Shown piece by piece: positions 1-6,583 of a DNA stretch of 9,609 nucleotides (positions are counted from its first letter, which is position 1; the number at the start of each line of letters is the position of its first letter). The stretch covers positions 1 through 9,609 of the forward strand of contig CAUFAM010000024.1 in NCBI GenBank assembly GCA_959022875.1, read 5' to 3'. The notes under the pieces are model-generated. The model searched no databases. It was not told the origin of the DNA and was given only the letters and a program-made list of their open reading frames with translations. A program made the position numbers and the translations under genes. The stretch is from an uncultured Oscillospiraceae bacterium (lineage in GTDB: Bacteria > Bacillota > Clostridia > Oscillospirales > Oscillospiraceae).

Positions 1-117
1 CACCAGGGTGTTGTCCAGGTCGGCCAGCACCAGACGGATGCCCCGCTGGGCCAGGGCCTTGGGGTCAATTTGAGTCACCGAGGGGTAGACCCCCCGGGGT
101 ATGGGTGAAAAGGACAC
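1..117 (-). CDS. yqeG: YqeG-family HAD IIIA-type phosphatase, N-terminal part (runs off left edge)
   Basis: Only the first 39 codons are inside the window. The reading starts at a GTG (117-115) that follows an AGGAGG ribosome binding site (126-131, minus strand) by 8 bases. The N-terminus has the YqeG pattern: a short proline-rich leader, then a segment reading PKALAQRGIRLVLADLDNTL. Its DLDNT is HAD motif I, with the two aspartates that act as nucleophile and acid/base in this phosphatase superfamily. YqeG proteins are small cytoplasmic HAD phosphatases, about 170 residues long; their physiological substrate is not settled. A good sigma-A-type promoter lies upstream on the same strand. The rest of the HAD fold is outside the window, so the assignment rests on this motif and the characteristic N-terminus. 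Confidence 0.8.
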   Translation of the reverse strand, partial: MSFSPIPRGVYPSVTQIDPKALAQRGIRLVLADLDNTLV

Positions 118-189
118 GAAGGTATCCTCCTTTGTTCTAAAAGTCCCCCGCGGTACATAAGGTAAGGCACACGCAGGTCAAATTTGCGC

Positions 190-217
190 TTGACAGTATA
201 TCACACCTGCCTAGTTT
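190..217 (+). promoter_or_regulatory. Possible promoter of the GH18-like gene
   Basis: A consensus TTGACA (190-195) is followed after 16 bases by TAGTTT (212-217), a weak -10. A start near 224 would leave only about 12 bases of leader, with the ribosome binding site at its very 5' end. It shares bases with the -10 of the divergent yqeG promoter, so the two could not easily be occupied together. The TTGACA may be coincidental. Confidence 0.3.
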
Positions 218-223
218 GGACAA
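195..223 (-). promoter_or_regulatory. Promoter of yqeG
   Basis: On the minus strand TTGTCC (223-218) is followed after exactly 17 bases by TATACT (200-195), and TGA directly before the -10 gives an extended -10 element. Transcription would start near 188, leaving a leader of about 70 bases before the GTG at 117. The -10 differs from consensus at one position. The element overlaps a TTGACA that could serve the opposite strand. Confidence 0.6.
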
Positions 224-236
224 GGGGGCATCTCTT

Positions 237-1073
237 ATGCCGCAGGCAACACAGGATACCTTTATCATCACGCTGACCCCCCGGCAGCTGTCTGCCCTTC
301 AGCCCTGGCGAGCCACCCCCGCACTGCTGGCCTACCGGCTGGGGAGCGGCGGACGGCTTCTCCGGGCCGATAACGCTTTGCTGCCCCGGGGGAGCCTGAT
401 GGTTCTCAGCGACCGTGGCTTTGACGGTCTGGGCCAGCCCGCCTCCCTCTGTCAAGAGATTATACGGGAATGTCAGGCCAGGGGCTTTGTGGGGGCCATT
501 CTGGATTTTGAAGCCCGCCTGCCCCCTCTGGCCCAGGTTGCCGGGCAGCTGGATGAACCCTTTGCCCGGCGGGACTGGACGCTGCTGGTCCCCGAAGCCT
601 ATGCCCCCAGCGCCCCCCATGCCAAGGTCATGATCCCTTCCGCCCTGTCCGGCGGCTCTTTACAGCTGCGCCTGGAGGAGGCAGTGGAACAGTTTGGCCC
701 AGAGCGGACGGCCCTGGCCCTGGAAAAGGCGGCGGAGGACTTTTCCCTCCCTTCGCCCTCCGGTTCGGGGCAGCCCCTTTCCCCGGAGCAGCTGGAGCAG
801 CTCAAGCAGCGCCTGTCCCCCTCCGTCTTCTTCTCCGGGGAGCTGTGTGCGCGGTATTTTACCTACATGAGCCGGGACAATGGAGCCCACTTTGTCCTCT
901 TTGACGACGAGGACACTCTGCGCCGGAAGGTGGAGGTGGCCCATCGGGCGGGCATCCACACCTTTTTGGCTCCCTGGGCGGAGATTTCTTCCTGTGCCGC
1001 CCACATCGGCATACGCCGCTACCCCTCCGCATCCCGCAACCTTCAGGACATCAGAAAACCGGGCGGCCGTTAA
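237..1073 (+). CDS. GH18-like TIM-barrel protein, no signal peptide
   Basis: This 278-residue protein has no signal peptide or membrane segment and is probably cytoplasmic. I chose ATG 237 because GGGGG (224-228) lies 8 bases upstream; an in-frame TTG at 216 has no ribosome binding site. Two regions recall glycoside hydrolase family 18, especially spore cortex and YaaH-type enzymes. GFVGAILDFE (residues 83-92) matches the beta-4 strand motif DGxxIDxE, keeping the last Asp (90) and the catalytic Glu (92) but having Val for the first Asp. HFVLFDDEDTLRRK (about 218-231) followed by VAHRAGIHTFLAPW resembles the end of the barrel, where GH18 proteins read V-x-F-x-D-x-x-S-x-x-x-K and then a GxxxW strand. 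The middle (about 135-195) is Pro/Glu-rich and not recognisable. The match is fold-level, read by eye. Whether it still hydrolyses a glycan is unknown; a non-catalytic or cytoplasmic role is possible. Its last codons form part of a terminator hairpin. Confidence 0.55.
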   Translation: MPQATQDTFIITLTPRQLSALQPWRATPALLAYRLGSGGRLLRADNALLPRGSLMVLSDRGFDGLGQPASLCQEIIRECQARGFVGAILDFEARLPPLAQVAGQLDEPFARRDWTLLVPEAYAPSAPHAKVMIPSALSGGSLQLRLEEAVEQFGPERTALALEKAAEDFSLPSPSGSGQPLSPEQLEQLKQRLSPSVFFSGELCARYFTYMSRDNGAHFVLFDDEDTLRRKVEVAHRAGIHTFLAPWAEISSCAAHIGIRRYPSASRNLQDIRKPGGR

Positions 1074-1085
1074 GGCCGCCCGGTT
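1057..1085. terminator. Bidirectional terminator between convergent genes
   Basis: A perfect 12-bp inverted repeat (1057-1068 and 1074-1085, AACCGGGCGGCC and its complement) encloses a 5-base loop, GTTAA. On the minus strand the stem is followed by TTTTCT, a reasonable U-tract for the SLH protein gene that ends at 1105. On the plus strand the tract is weaker (TTCTAGTTTG). The stop codon TAA of the GH18-like gene lies inside the loop, so the terminator overlaps the 3' end of the coding region. Confidence 0.75.
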
Positions 1086-1104
1086 CTAGTTTGTGTGGAA
1101 CTGC

Positions 1105-3297
1105 TTAGAACTTATCGTAGATGGCACGGATGAGGACAATGGCCTCCTCCACGGTAGTATTGGCCTTGGGGGCCACGCCGCCGTCCTTACCTGCCATGAG
1201 GTTATTGTTGGTCAGCAGGGCCATGGATTCCACCGCCCAGCTGTCCACGCTGGCCGCATCCTTGAACTGGCTATTAAGAACGGTGCTGGTGTTGCTCAGG
1301 GTGCTGGTGCCCTTGGCCGCGTCCACATACTGGATGGCCTTGTTGAGCATGACGCTGATCTCCTGGCGGGTGATGGGGGTGTTAGGGGCAAAGATCCCAT
1401 CCCCCTTGCCGCTGGTCACTCCGGCGGCCACGGCCTTCAGGGCCATGACATCGTCAGTATCGCTGAAGTTGTCGGCAGCAGCGGCAATCTCCTCCCCGGT
1501 GGCCTTTTCAATCAAGTTGACGGCCAGTTCCGCAAACTGAAGCCGGGTGATCTGATCCTGATAGATTCCCTGGGTTCGCTGGGTAATGAGGCCCTTGCTC
1601 TGGGCGTCCACAATGAGCGCCTCGGCCCAGCTGGAGGGCGTCTGCGCCACGGGCTTGGTGCTGCCCGGGACCGTGAGGGTATAGGTGGCGCTCTGCTGCC
1701 GGAACTGATTGCCCGAGGCCACCACATAGATCTTATGCTCTCCCCCACTGAGGGCAGCGGTGTTCAAGTTATAGTAGTAGGGAGCCTGAGACACAGTGGC
1801 GGTGAGCTTACCGTCCACATAGTACTGCACCGTGGCGTTCTTCACACCGGGGAAGCTGACATAGCAGGCCAGCTTCAGCGTACCGGTGTCGCTGAGCTTG
1901 GTCTGGCTCAGTTCCTCCCAGCCCACGGCAGAGGTCTGCCCCTGGCCCAGGTAGGCACCGTTGTTGGCGATGGCACTTTGGTAAGCGGAGAGAACGGCGG
2001 AGTTTCCGTTGAGGGCGTAATCATACCGGCCGCCGCTCAGGTCCACGTCAAAGTAGAATACCGCCTTCACCTGGGGATAGACCATATTCACATAGGAATA
2101 GAATTTGGTCAGCTGATCCACCGAATAGGCCGTCTGGTCTGCGCCGTAATTCCGGTAGCCAAAGCCGCACTCGCTGATCATCACGGGCTTGTTGTGCGCC
2201 TTGGCCAGATCCACAATGGGCTTAATGATGACCATGGGATCGTAGTCATACAGGCCGGTCCCGTAGTAAGGGTTGCTGGCGGGGGTGCCGGAGAGGCTGT
2301 ATGTCATGGGGTTACCATACACATCCAAATAGTTGGTGTTCTGATAGGTGGACATGCCCACCCAGTCCACATACTGGTCGCCGGGGTAGAACTGCTCGAT
2401 GGTCACGTTCCGGTTGCTGATGTCCCCGGGGGAGAATACCATCTGGATATTGGAATAGGGGGCAGCGGCATCCGCCACCTTGCGGAAGGCCTGGATATAG
2501 GTGGCAGGGTCACAGTCGCTCCAGTTGTTCATCTCCGCGCCAACCCGCAGGAGGATGGTGGCGTCCAGCTGGGCCATGGCCCGCACGCCCTCCTGGATGT
2601 AGCTGTCCGCGGACAGGACCGCCTGGCAGCCGGCGGTTCCTTCGGGGTGGAAGTTCCAGGCCAGCTCGATCACGCCTCCATGGGCAGCATTATAAAAGTT
2701 GTCGTAGGTGTTCATGTAGTAGTCGATCCAATACTCCACCGAGTAGCCGTCCTGGAAGTCAATATACATAAGGGCGGCGGACTCCCCGGGCTGCTCGTAA
2801 CCCAGAGCCGTGCCGTACCAGGTGCCGCTCTTGGGTCCATAGGCGTAGGGAGAGGGATCGGTGTCGCTCTGGGCATAGATCTTGGGGCTCTTGGCGGCCT
2901 TCAGATATTCCATGCGGGCGTTACCGTCCAGAAGGGTGTCCTTATATCCATATCCGTTGTCGTTGAGCCACTGGGCCATGGTAAGCTGCCGCTCCAGCCA
3001 GGTGATGGCTCCGGCAATGTCTCCGGTCACCTCACAGGCCCAGGAGGCTTTGGCGCACTTGACCTCCAGGTTGCCGCACACATCGTAGCTCATGCCCAGA
3101 GGCATGAGATTATCATAGATCTGCTGGGCCAGGGATACGATGGCCTTGGCATCGGTTCCCGCGGATACGGTGGGCCACTGGTTATGCAGAGGCCAGTAGG
3201 ACGAGGGATAGGTAAATGCCGAGGCCTGGATGCACATTCCAGCCACCAGCATGGCCGCCATGGCCGACGAAATCAAACGGCGCAGAGCTTTTTTCAT
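1105..3297 (-). CDS. Secreted GH26-like glycoside hydrolase with Ig-like and three SLH domains
   Basis: This 730-residue surface protein starts at ATG 3297, with GGAGG (3312-3308) 10 bases upstream. Residues 1-27 are a signal peptide (KKALRR, hydrophobic core, ASA cleavage site). A non-matching, mostly helical segment runs to about 150. The barrel, from PKSGTWYG (about 155) to about 445, shows GH26/clan-A features: GGVIELAWNF (cf. GxxxTxSWH), LLRVGAEMNNW with Glu255 at the acid/base position, YVDWVGMSTYQ, and KPVMISECGFGY with Glu376 at the nucleophile position. The usual His before the acid/base Glu (RPxHE) is Ala here. An Ig-like beta domain (about 473-543, VQYYVDGKLTATV) precedes three SLH repeats (about 554-602, 610-662, 676-730) with the TRxxF/TRQEI motif in the first two. 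SLH repeats anchor proteins to pyruvylated secondary wall polymer. Role: probably beta-mannan or related polysaccharide cleavage at the cell surface. Family-level assignment by eye; GH113 or another clan-A family is possible. Confidence 0.65.
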   Translation of the reverse strand: MKKALRRLISSAMAAMLVAGMCIQASAFTYPSSYWPLHNQWPTVSAGTDAKAIVSLAQQIYDNLMPLGMSYDVCGNLEVKCAKASWACEVTGDIAGAITWLERQLTMAQWLNDNGYGYKDTLLDGNARMEYLKAAKSPKIYAQSDTDPSPYAYGPKSGTWYGTALGYEQPGESAALMYIDFQDGYSVEYWIDYYMNTYDNFYNAAHGGVIELAWNFHPEGTAGCQAVLSADSYIQEGVRAMAQLDATILLRVGAEMNNWSDCDPATYIQAFRKVADAAAPYSNIQMVFSPGDISNRNVTIEQFYPGDQYVDWVGMSTYQNTNYLDVYGNPMTYSLSGTPASNPYYGTGLYDYDPMVIIKPIVDLAKAHNKPVMISECGFGYRNYGADQTAYSVDQLTKFYSYVNMVYPQVKAVFYFDVDLSGGRYDYALNGNSAVLSAYQSAIANNGAYLGQGQTSAVGWEELSQTKLSDTGTLKLACYVSFPGVKNATVQYYVDGKLTATVSQAPYYYNLNTAALSGGEHKIYVVASGNQFRQQSATYTLTVPGSTKPVAQTPSSWAEALIVDAQSKGLITQRTQGIYQDQITRLQFAELAVNLIEKATGEEIAAAADNFSDTDDVMALKAVAAGVTSGKGDGIFAPNTPITRQEISVMLNKAIQYVDAAKGTSTLSNTSTVLNSQFKDAASVDSWAVESMALLTNNNLMAGKDGGVAPKANTTVEEAIVLIRAIYDKF

Positions 3298-3348
3298 TGC
3301 AAACGAACCTCCAATCCATTGTTTGCCGCGTCTGAAATAGATAGAACT

Positions 3349-3377
3349 ATTGTACTTTTCTTTCACACTTTTTGCAA
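3349..3377 (-). promoter_or_regulatory. Promoter of the SLH surface hydrolase gene
   Basis: On the minus strand TTGCAA (3377-3372) and TACAAT (3354-3349) are separated by 17 bases. The -10 matches consensus at five of six positions. Transcription would start near 3342, about 45 bases before the ATG at 3297, and the leader contains the GGAGG site. The flanks are A-rich, as expected for a strong vegetative promoter. Confidence 0.6.
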
Positions 3378-3438
3378 TATCCTCAAAGCATACTCCTCTC
3401 TTTTTGTACAACTTTTTGGCTGTATGCCCCGTTTATGA

Positions 3439-3454
3439 ACTTTTCATGAAAAGT
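3439..3454. repeat. Perfect 16-bp palindrome, candidate operator
   Basis: ACTTTTCATGAAAAGT is a perfect dyad with no central spacer. It ends one base before the -35 of the rnf operon promoter and lies about 60 bases upstream of the divergent SLH-gene promoter. That position suits a dimeric regulator acting on the rnf operon, or on both sides. The sequence does not match an operator I can name; in particular it is not a clear Rex site (TTGTTAA with a TTAACAA arm). Confidence 0.45.
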
Positions 3455-3455
3455 C

Positions 3456-3484
3456 TGGACAGACCCGGCCCCTTGGATTATGAT
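3456..3484 (+). promoter_or_regulatory. Promoter of the rnfC-rnfDG-rnfA operon
   Basis: TGGACA (3456-3461) and TATGAT (3479-3484) each match consensus at five of six positions and are spaced by 17 bases. Transcription would start near 3491, giving a leader of about 73 bases before the rnfC ATG at 3564. A perfect palindrome abuts the -35 element. Confidence 0.6.
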
Positions 3485-3563
3485 ATAGGCTGTAAAAATG
3501 TTGAGATACTGCACGGAATTTGTTGATTCCCTGACAATAGGCAGCATATGGAGGTTATTTTTA

Positions 3564-4886
3564 ATGCCCCATTCCTTTTTCGGCGGAGTCTTTCCCGCCA
3601 CCAGAAAAGAAAGTACCCGGCGCAAACCCCTCAATCCTCTCTCCGTCTCTCCGGAGGAAATTGCCATCCCCCTGCTCATGTGTGCAGACGGCCCATCCAC
3701 TCCCCTGGTACGCCCGGGCGACCGGGTGCTGCGGGGCCAGCCTGTGGCCAAGTGGGGCGAGGAGGGCGGCGCCGCCGCCCACGCCGGCATCTCCGGACGG
3801 GTGACGGCCCTGGAGGACCGGCCCCACCCCTGGGGCGGCACTTCCCCGGCCATCATCATCCGCAATGACGGCCAGGACACCCCCTGGGAGGGGCGCCCGG
3901 AGCCTCTGACCCTGCGGGAGGCCAATCTGACCCTGCTCATGGAGCGGGTACAGTGGGCGGGCATCGTAGGCATGGGCGGAGGCGCCTACCCCGCATGGAA
4001 AAAGCTGGACCAGGCCGCCGGACGGGTGGACACCCTGATCATTAACGCCGCAGAATGCGAGCCCTATGTTACCGCCGACCACCGCCTCCTGCTGGAGCGG
4101 GCCAAATATATTATCCAGGGAGGCGAGCTGCTGGCCCGGTGCCTGGGTGCGTCCCACGTGGTTCTGGTCACTGAGGGCGACAAGCTCAACGCCGTGGAGT
4201 CCCTGGAGCGGCGTCTTCGCCGCAACAAGCTGGTCCGCCTGTGCACCGTGCGCACCCGCTACCCTCTGGGGGCGGAAAAGCAGATTGTTCAGACGGTCAC
4301 CGGCCGGGAAGTTCCCCCCGGAGGTTCTCCTCTGGACGTTAAGTGCGTGGTATTTAATGTAGCCACTGTCTACGCCATCCAGGACGCCTTTTTCCGCGGC
4401 CACCCCCTCACCCACCGGGCGGTCACTGTCACCGGCGGGGCCATTACCCGCCCCAGAAACCTGTGGGTTCCCATTGGCACCTCTTGGCATACGCTTCTGG
4501 AGGCCTGCGGCGGACTGCGGGAAGATGCACAGCTGATGGTCACCGGCGGCCCCATGATGGGCGTGGAACTGCCCTCCCTGGACGCCCCGGTTCTGAAGAG
4601 CACCAACAGCCTGGTCTGCCTCACCTCCCCGGAGCGCAAACCGGAAAGCGCCGGCAGCGTGTGCATCCGGTGCGGAAAGTGCGTGGACCGCTGTCCCATG
4701 CACCTGGCCCCCACCTTTATCCGCCAGGCTCTGAAAGCCAACGACCTGGCCGCGCTGGCCAAGCTTCACCCCGAGGACTGCAACGCCTGCGGCTGCTGCT
4801 CCTTTATCTGCCCCGCACAAATCCCCCTGGTGGAGACCGTCTCCCTGGCCAAACACACCCTGGAGAAAGGAGAGGCCGCCCTATGA
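3564..4886 (+). CDS. rnfC: Rnf electron transport complex subunit C (RnfC)
   Basis: RnfC is the peripheral, cytoplasmic NADH-binding iron-sulfur flavoprotein of the membrane-bound ferredoxin:NAD oxidoreductase. The product has 440 residues, the usual length. ATG 3564 is chosen because GGAGG (3550-3554) lies 9 bases upstream; a start further upstream would add 22 residues not typical of the family. Domains in order: a biotin/lipoyl-like barrel-sandwich region (about 45-85, VRPGDRVLRGQPVAKW and AGISGRV); the flavin/NADH-binding core with GMGGGAYP (136-143) and INAAECEPYVTADHRLLLE (160-178); an SLBB-like region (about 285-318, TVTGGAITRPRNLWVPIG); and two 4Fe-4S motifs, Cys367/370/373/377 and Cys406/409/412/416. 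The GMGGGAYPAWKK loop departs from the common GxGGAxFPT form, with Ala for Thr. The stop overlaps the next start (ATGA), so the two are translationally coupled. First gene of the operon. Confidence 0.9.
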   Translation: MPHSFFGGVFPATRKESTRRKPLNPLSVSPEEIAIPLLMCADGPSTPLVRPGDRVLRGQPVAKWGEEGGAAAHAGISGRVTALEDRPHPWGGTSPAIIIRNDGQDTPWEGRPEPLTLREANLTLLMERVQWAGIVGMGGGAYPAWKKLDQAAGRVDTLIINAAECEPYVTADHRLLLERAKYIIQGGELLARCLGASHVVLVTEGDKLNAVESLERRLRRNKLVRLCTVRTRYPLGAEKQIVQTVTGREVPPGGSPLDVKCVVFNVATVYAIQDAFFRGHPLTHRAVTVTGGAITRPRNLWVPIGTSWHTLLEACGGLREDAQLMVTGGPMMGVELPSLDAPVLKSTNSLVCLTSPERKPESAGSVCIRCGKCVDRCPMHLAPTFIRQALKANDLAALAKLHPEDCNACGCCSFICPAQIPLVETVSLAKHTLEKGEAAL

Positions 4887-6544
4887 AAACCTCATTTCCC
4901 CCCGCCTACCTCTCTCCCCAGCTGCGGCAAAGCGCCACTACCACAGCCATGATGCTGGATCTGATGGTGTCCCTGGTGCCCACCCTTGGCATGGCAGTGT
5001 TTCTGTTCGGCCCCCGGGTTCTGGCCCTGTGCGCCATCTCCGTGGCCGCCTGCGTCTTCTTTGAGTGGCTTTACCGCCGCCTGACCCACCAGAGCAACAC
5101 CTTGCGGGACCTGTCCGCCTGCGTCACGGGCCTTCTCCTTGCCCTCAGTCTGCCGGTCAGTTCCCCCTACTGGGTGCCCGTTCTAGGGGGTGCTTTCGGC
5201 ATTATTGTGGTCAAACAGTTTTATGGCGGCCTGGGCAAAAACTTCATGAACCCAGCCCTGGCCGGGCGGATGCTGTGCGCCACTCTCCCCATCCTTATGA
5301 CCACCTGGGCCCAGCCTCTGCACTGGGTCTCCCTGATCAGCCCCGACGCGGTTTCCGCCGCCACCCCCCTGGCCTCCCTGCATGATGGGGCTCTGCCCAC
5401 CCAGACCCTGTCTCAGCTGTTTCTGGGGCAGCAGGGCGGCTGCATGGGTGAGGTGTCCTCCGCCATGCTGCTTCTGGGCTTTGTCTACCTGCTGCTGCGC
5501 AGGGTGATTTCCGCCCGGATTCCCCTGGCCTATCTGGGCACGGTGGTACTTATCTCCCTGCTGTTTTATCCCGCGGGAATTAATCCTCTGGTCTGGACCG
5601 CCTACCAGCTGCTCAGCGGCGGATTGATCATGGGCGCCATCTTCTTTGCCACCGACCCCACCACCTCTCCGGTCACGCCCCGGGGGCAGGTGATCTTTGG
5701 TGTGGGCTGCGGCCTTCTCACCATGCTTCTGCGCTACCACGGCTCCTACCCCGAGGGAGTTGGCTGGGCCATTCTCACCATGAACTGCCTGGTATGGCTG
5801 ATGGACCGGATGGGCATGCCCCGCCGGTTTGGCATCAGCCCCTTCACCGTCCCCAAAAAGTGGGTGACGGAAATCCGCGGCAGCCTGGCGGAAATCAAAT
5901 TTGTCAAGCCCGAGACAACGTTCAATTTCTTCGGTCTGAGAGAAGGAAAAATGCCCGGCGAGGCCTATCTCGATCCCCTCCGTGCCCATATGAAGGCCTT
6001 TGCCCCCGTGGCCCTGCTGTTTGCGGTCACCTGTGTGGCAATTTCCAGCATTCATACCTTTACCGACCTGGATACCGCCCGGGCCGAGGCCCGGGAACAG
6101 CGTGAGCTGCTCTCCCAGGTCATGCCCCAGGCTGATACCAGCTCCGAGACCCCCTACCGGGCCAACGGAGCCCTGTCCATTCTGGCCGGCTACTCCAGCG
6201 ATGGGGAGCTGGTGGGGTACTGTGTGGAGGTCCAGAACCAGGGCTTTGGGGGCATCATCACCATGGTGGTGGGTGTAGATCTGGACGGCAAGGTCACCGG
6301 AGTGGCCGTTACCAGCCACTCGGAGACCAACCCCGTGGGCACCAAGGCCATGACCGAAGAGGCGCTCAGCCGCTATGTGGGCCGCTCCGGTACCCTTCGG
6401 ACCTCCGGCTCCAACTCGGTGGATGTGGTCACCGGGGCCACCGCCACCTCCAAAGCCATTACCGCCGGCGTCAACCGGGCGCTGGGCATTGTGGCAAATC
6501 TGGATACAGAAGGAGAGGTTGAATATGTGGACGGCGATGTATAA
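4883..6544 (+). CDS. rnfD/rnfG: RnfD-RnfG fusion protein, two covalent-FMN modules in one polypeptide
   Basis: One uninterrupted 553-residue frame contains two subunits that are normally separate. Residues 1-317 are RnfD, a multi-helix membrane protein: LRQSATTTAMMLDLMVSLVP at the N-terminus, KNFMNPALAGRMLC, VSAATPLASL with Thr161 at the expected FMN phosphoester site, FFATDPTTSPVTPRGQ, and the terminal MDRMGMPRRFG. Residues 318-369 are a hydrophilic linker. From 370 the protein reads as RnfG: one membrane anchor (371-390), a charged helix, MPQAD, and VVTGATATS (515-523) with Thr520 as the likely second FMN site. RnfD would end, and RnfG begin, on the cytoplasmic side, so the fusion is topologically reasonable and puts both flavins on one chain. 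The ATG overlaps the rnfC stop; AAAGGAG (4866-4872) lies 10 bases upstream. A weak internal start (AAGGA before ATG 5951) might also release RnfG alone. FMN sites are inferred from family motifs. Confidence 0.88.
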   Translation: MKTSFPPAYLSPQLRQSATTTAMMLDLMVSLVPTLGMAVFLFGPRVLALCAISVAACVFFEWLYRRLTHQSNTLRDLSACVTGLLLALSLPVSSPYWVPVLGGAFGIIVVKQFYGGLGKNFMNPALAGRMLCATLPILMTTWAQPLHWVSLISPDAVSAATPLASLHDGALPTQTLSQLFLGQQGGCMGEVSSAMLLLGFVYLLLRRVISARIPLAYLGTVVLISLLFYPAGINPLVWTAYQLLSGGLIMGAIFFATDPTTSPVTPRGQVIFGVGCGLLTMLLRYHGSYPEGVGWAILTMNCLVWLMDRMGMPRRFGISPFTVPKKWVTEIRGSLAEIKFVKPETTFNFFGLREGKMPGEAYLDPLRAHMKAFAPVALLFAVTCVAISSIHTFTDLDTARAEAREQRELLSQVMPQADTSSETPYRANGALSILAGYSSDGELVGYCVEVQNQGFGGIITMVVGVDLDGKVTGVAVTSHSETNPVGTKAMTEEALSRYVGRSGTLRTSGSNSVDVVTGATATSKAITAGVNRALGIVANLDTEGEVEYVDGDV

Positions 6545-6583
6545 CCGCTCCCCCCTGCCTCTCCGGAAAGGAGGAAGTGTCCT

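Noticed and set aside
3298..3411. A 38-codon N-terminal extension of the SLH protein starting at a TTG
   Set aside because: It would bury the signal peptide and would start upstream of the mapped promoter. ATG 3297 has a ribosome binding site directly before a classic signal peptide.
1093..3438. A 781-codon open frame on the plus strand, antisense to the SLH hydrolase gene
   Set aside because: The translation is low-complexity (rich in Gly, Val, His, Ile, Leu) with no recognisable domain, and the opposite strand encodes clear signal peptide, barrel and SLH motifs. It is a by-product of strong GC-biased codon use, which removes stop codons from the complementary frame.
3498..3563. A 22-codon N-terminal extension of RnfC
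   Set aside because: No ribosome binding site before it, residues unlike RnfC, and it begins almost at the predicted transcription start; GGAGG at 3550-3554 supports ATG 3564.
3561..4856. A 431-codon minus-strand open frame opposite rnfC
   Set aside because: Same GC-composition artefact; no motif, and the sense strand shows two intact 4Fe-4S motifs.
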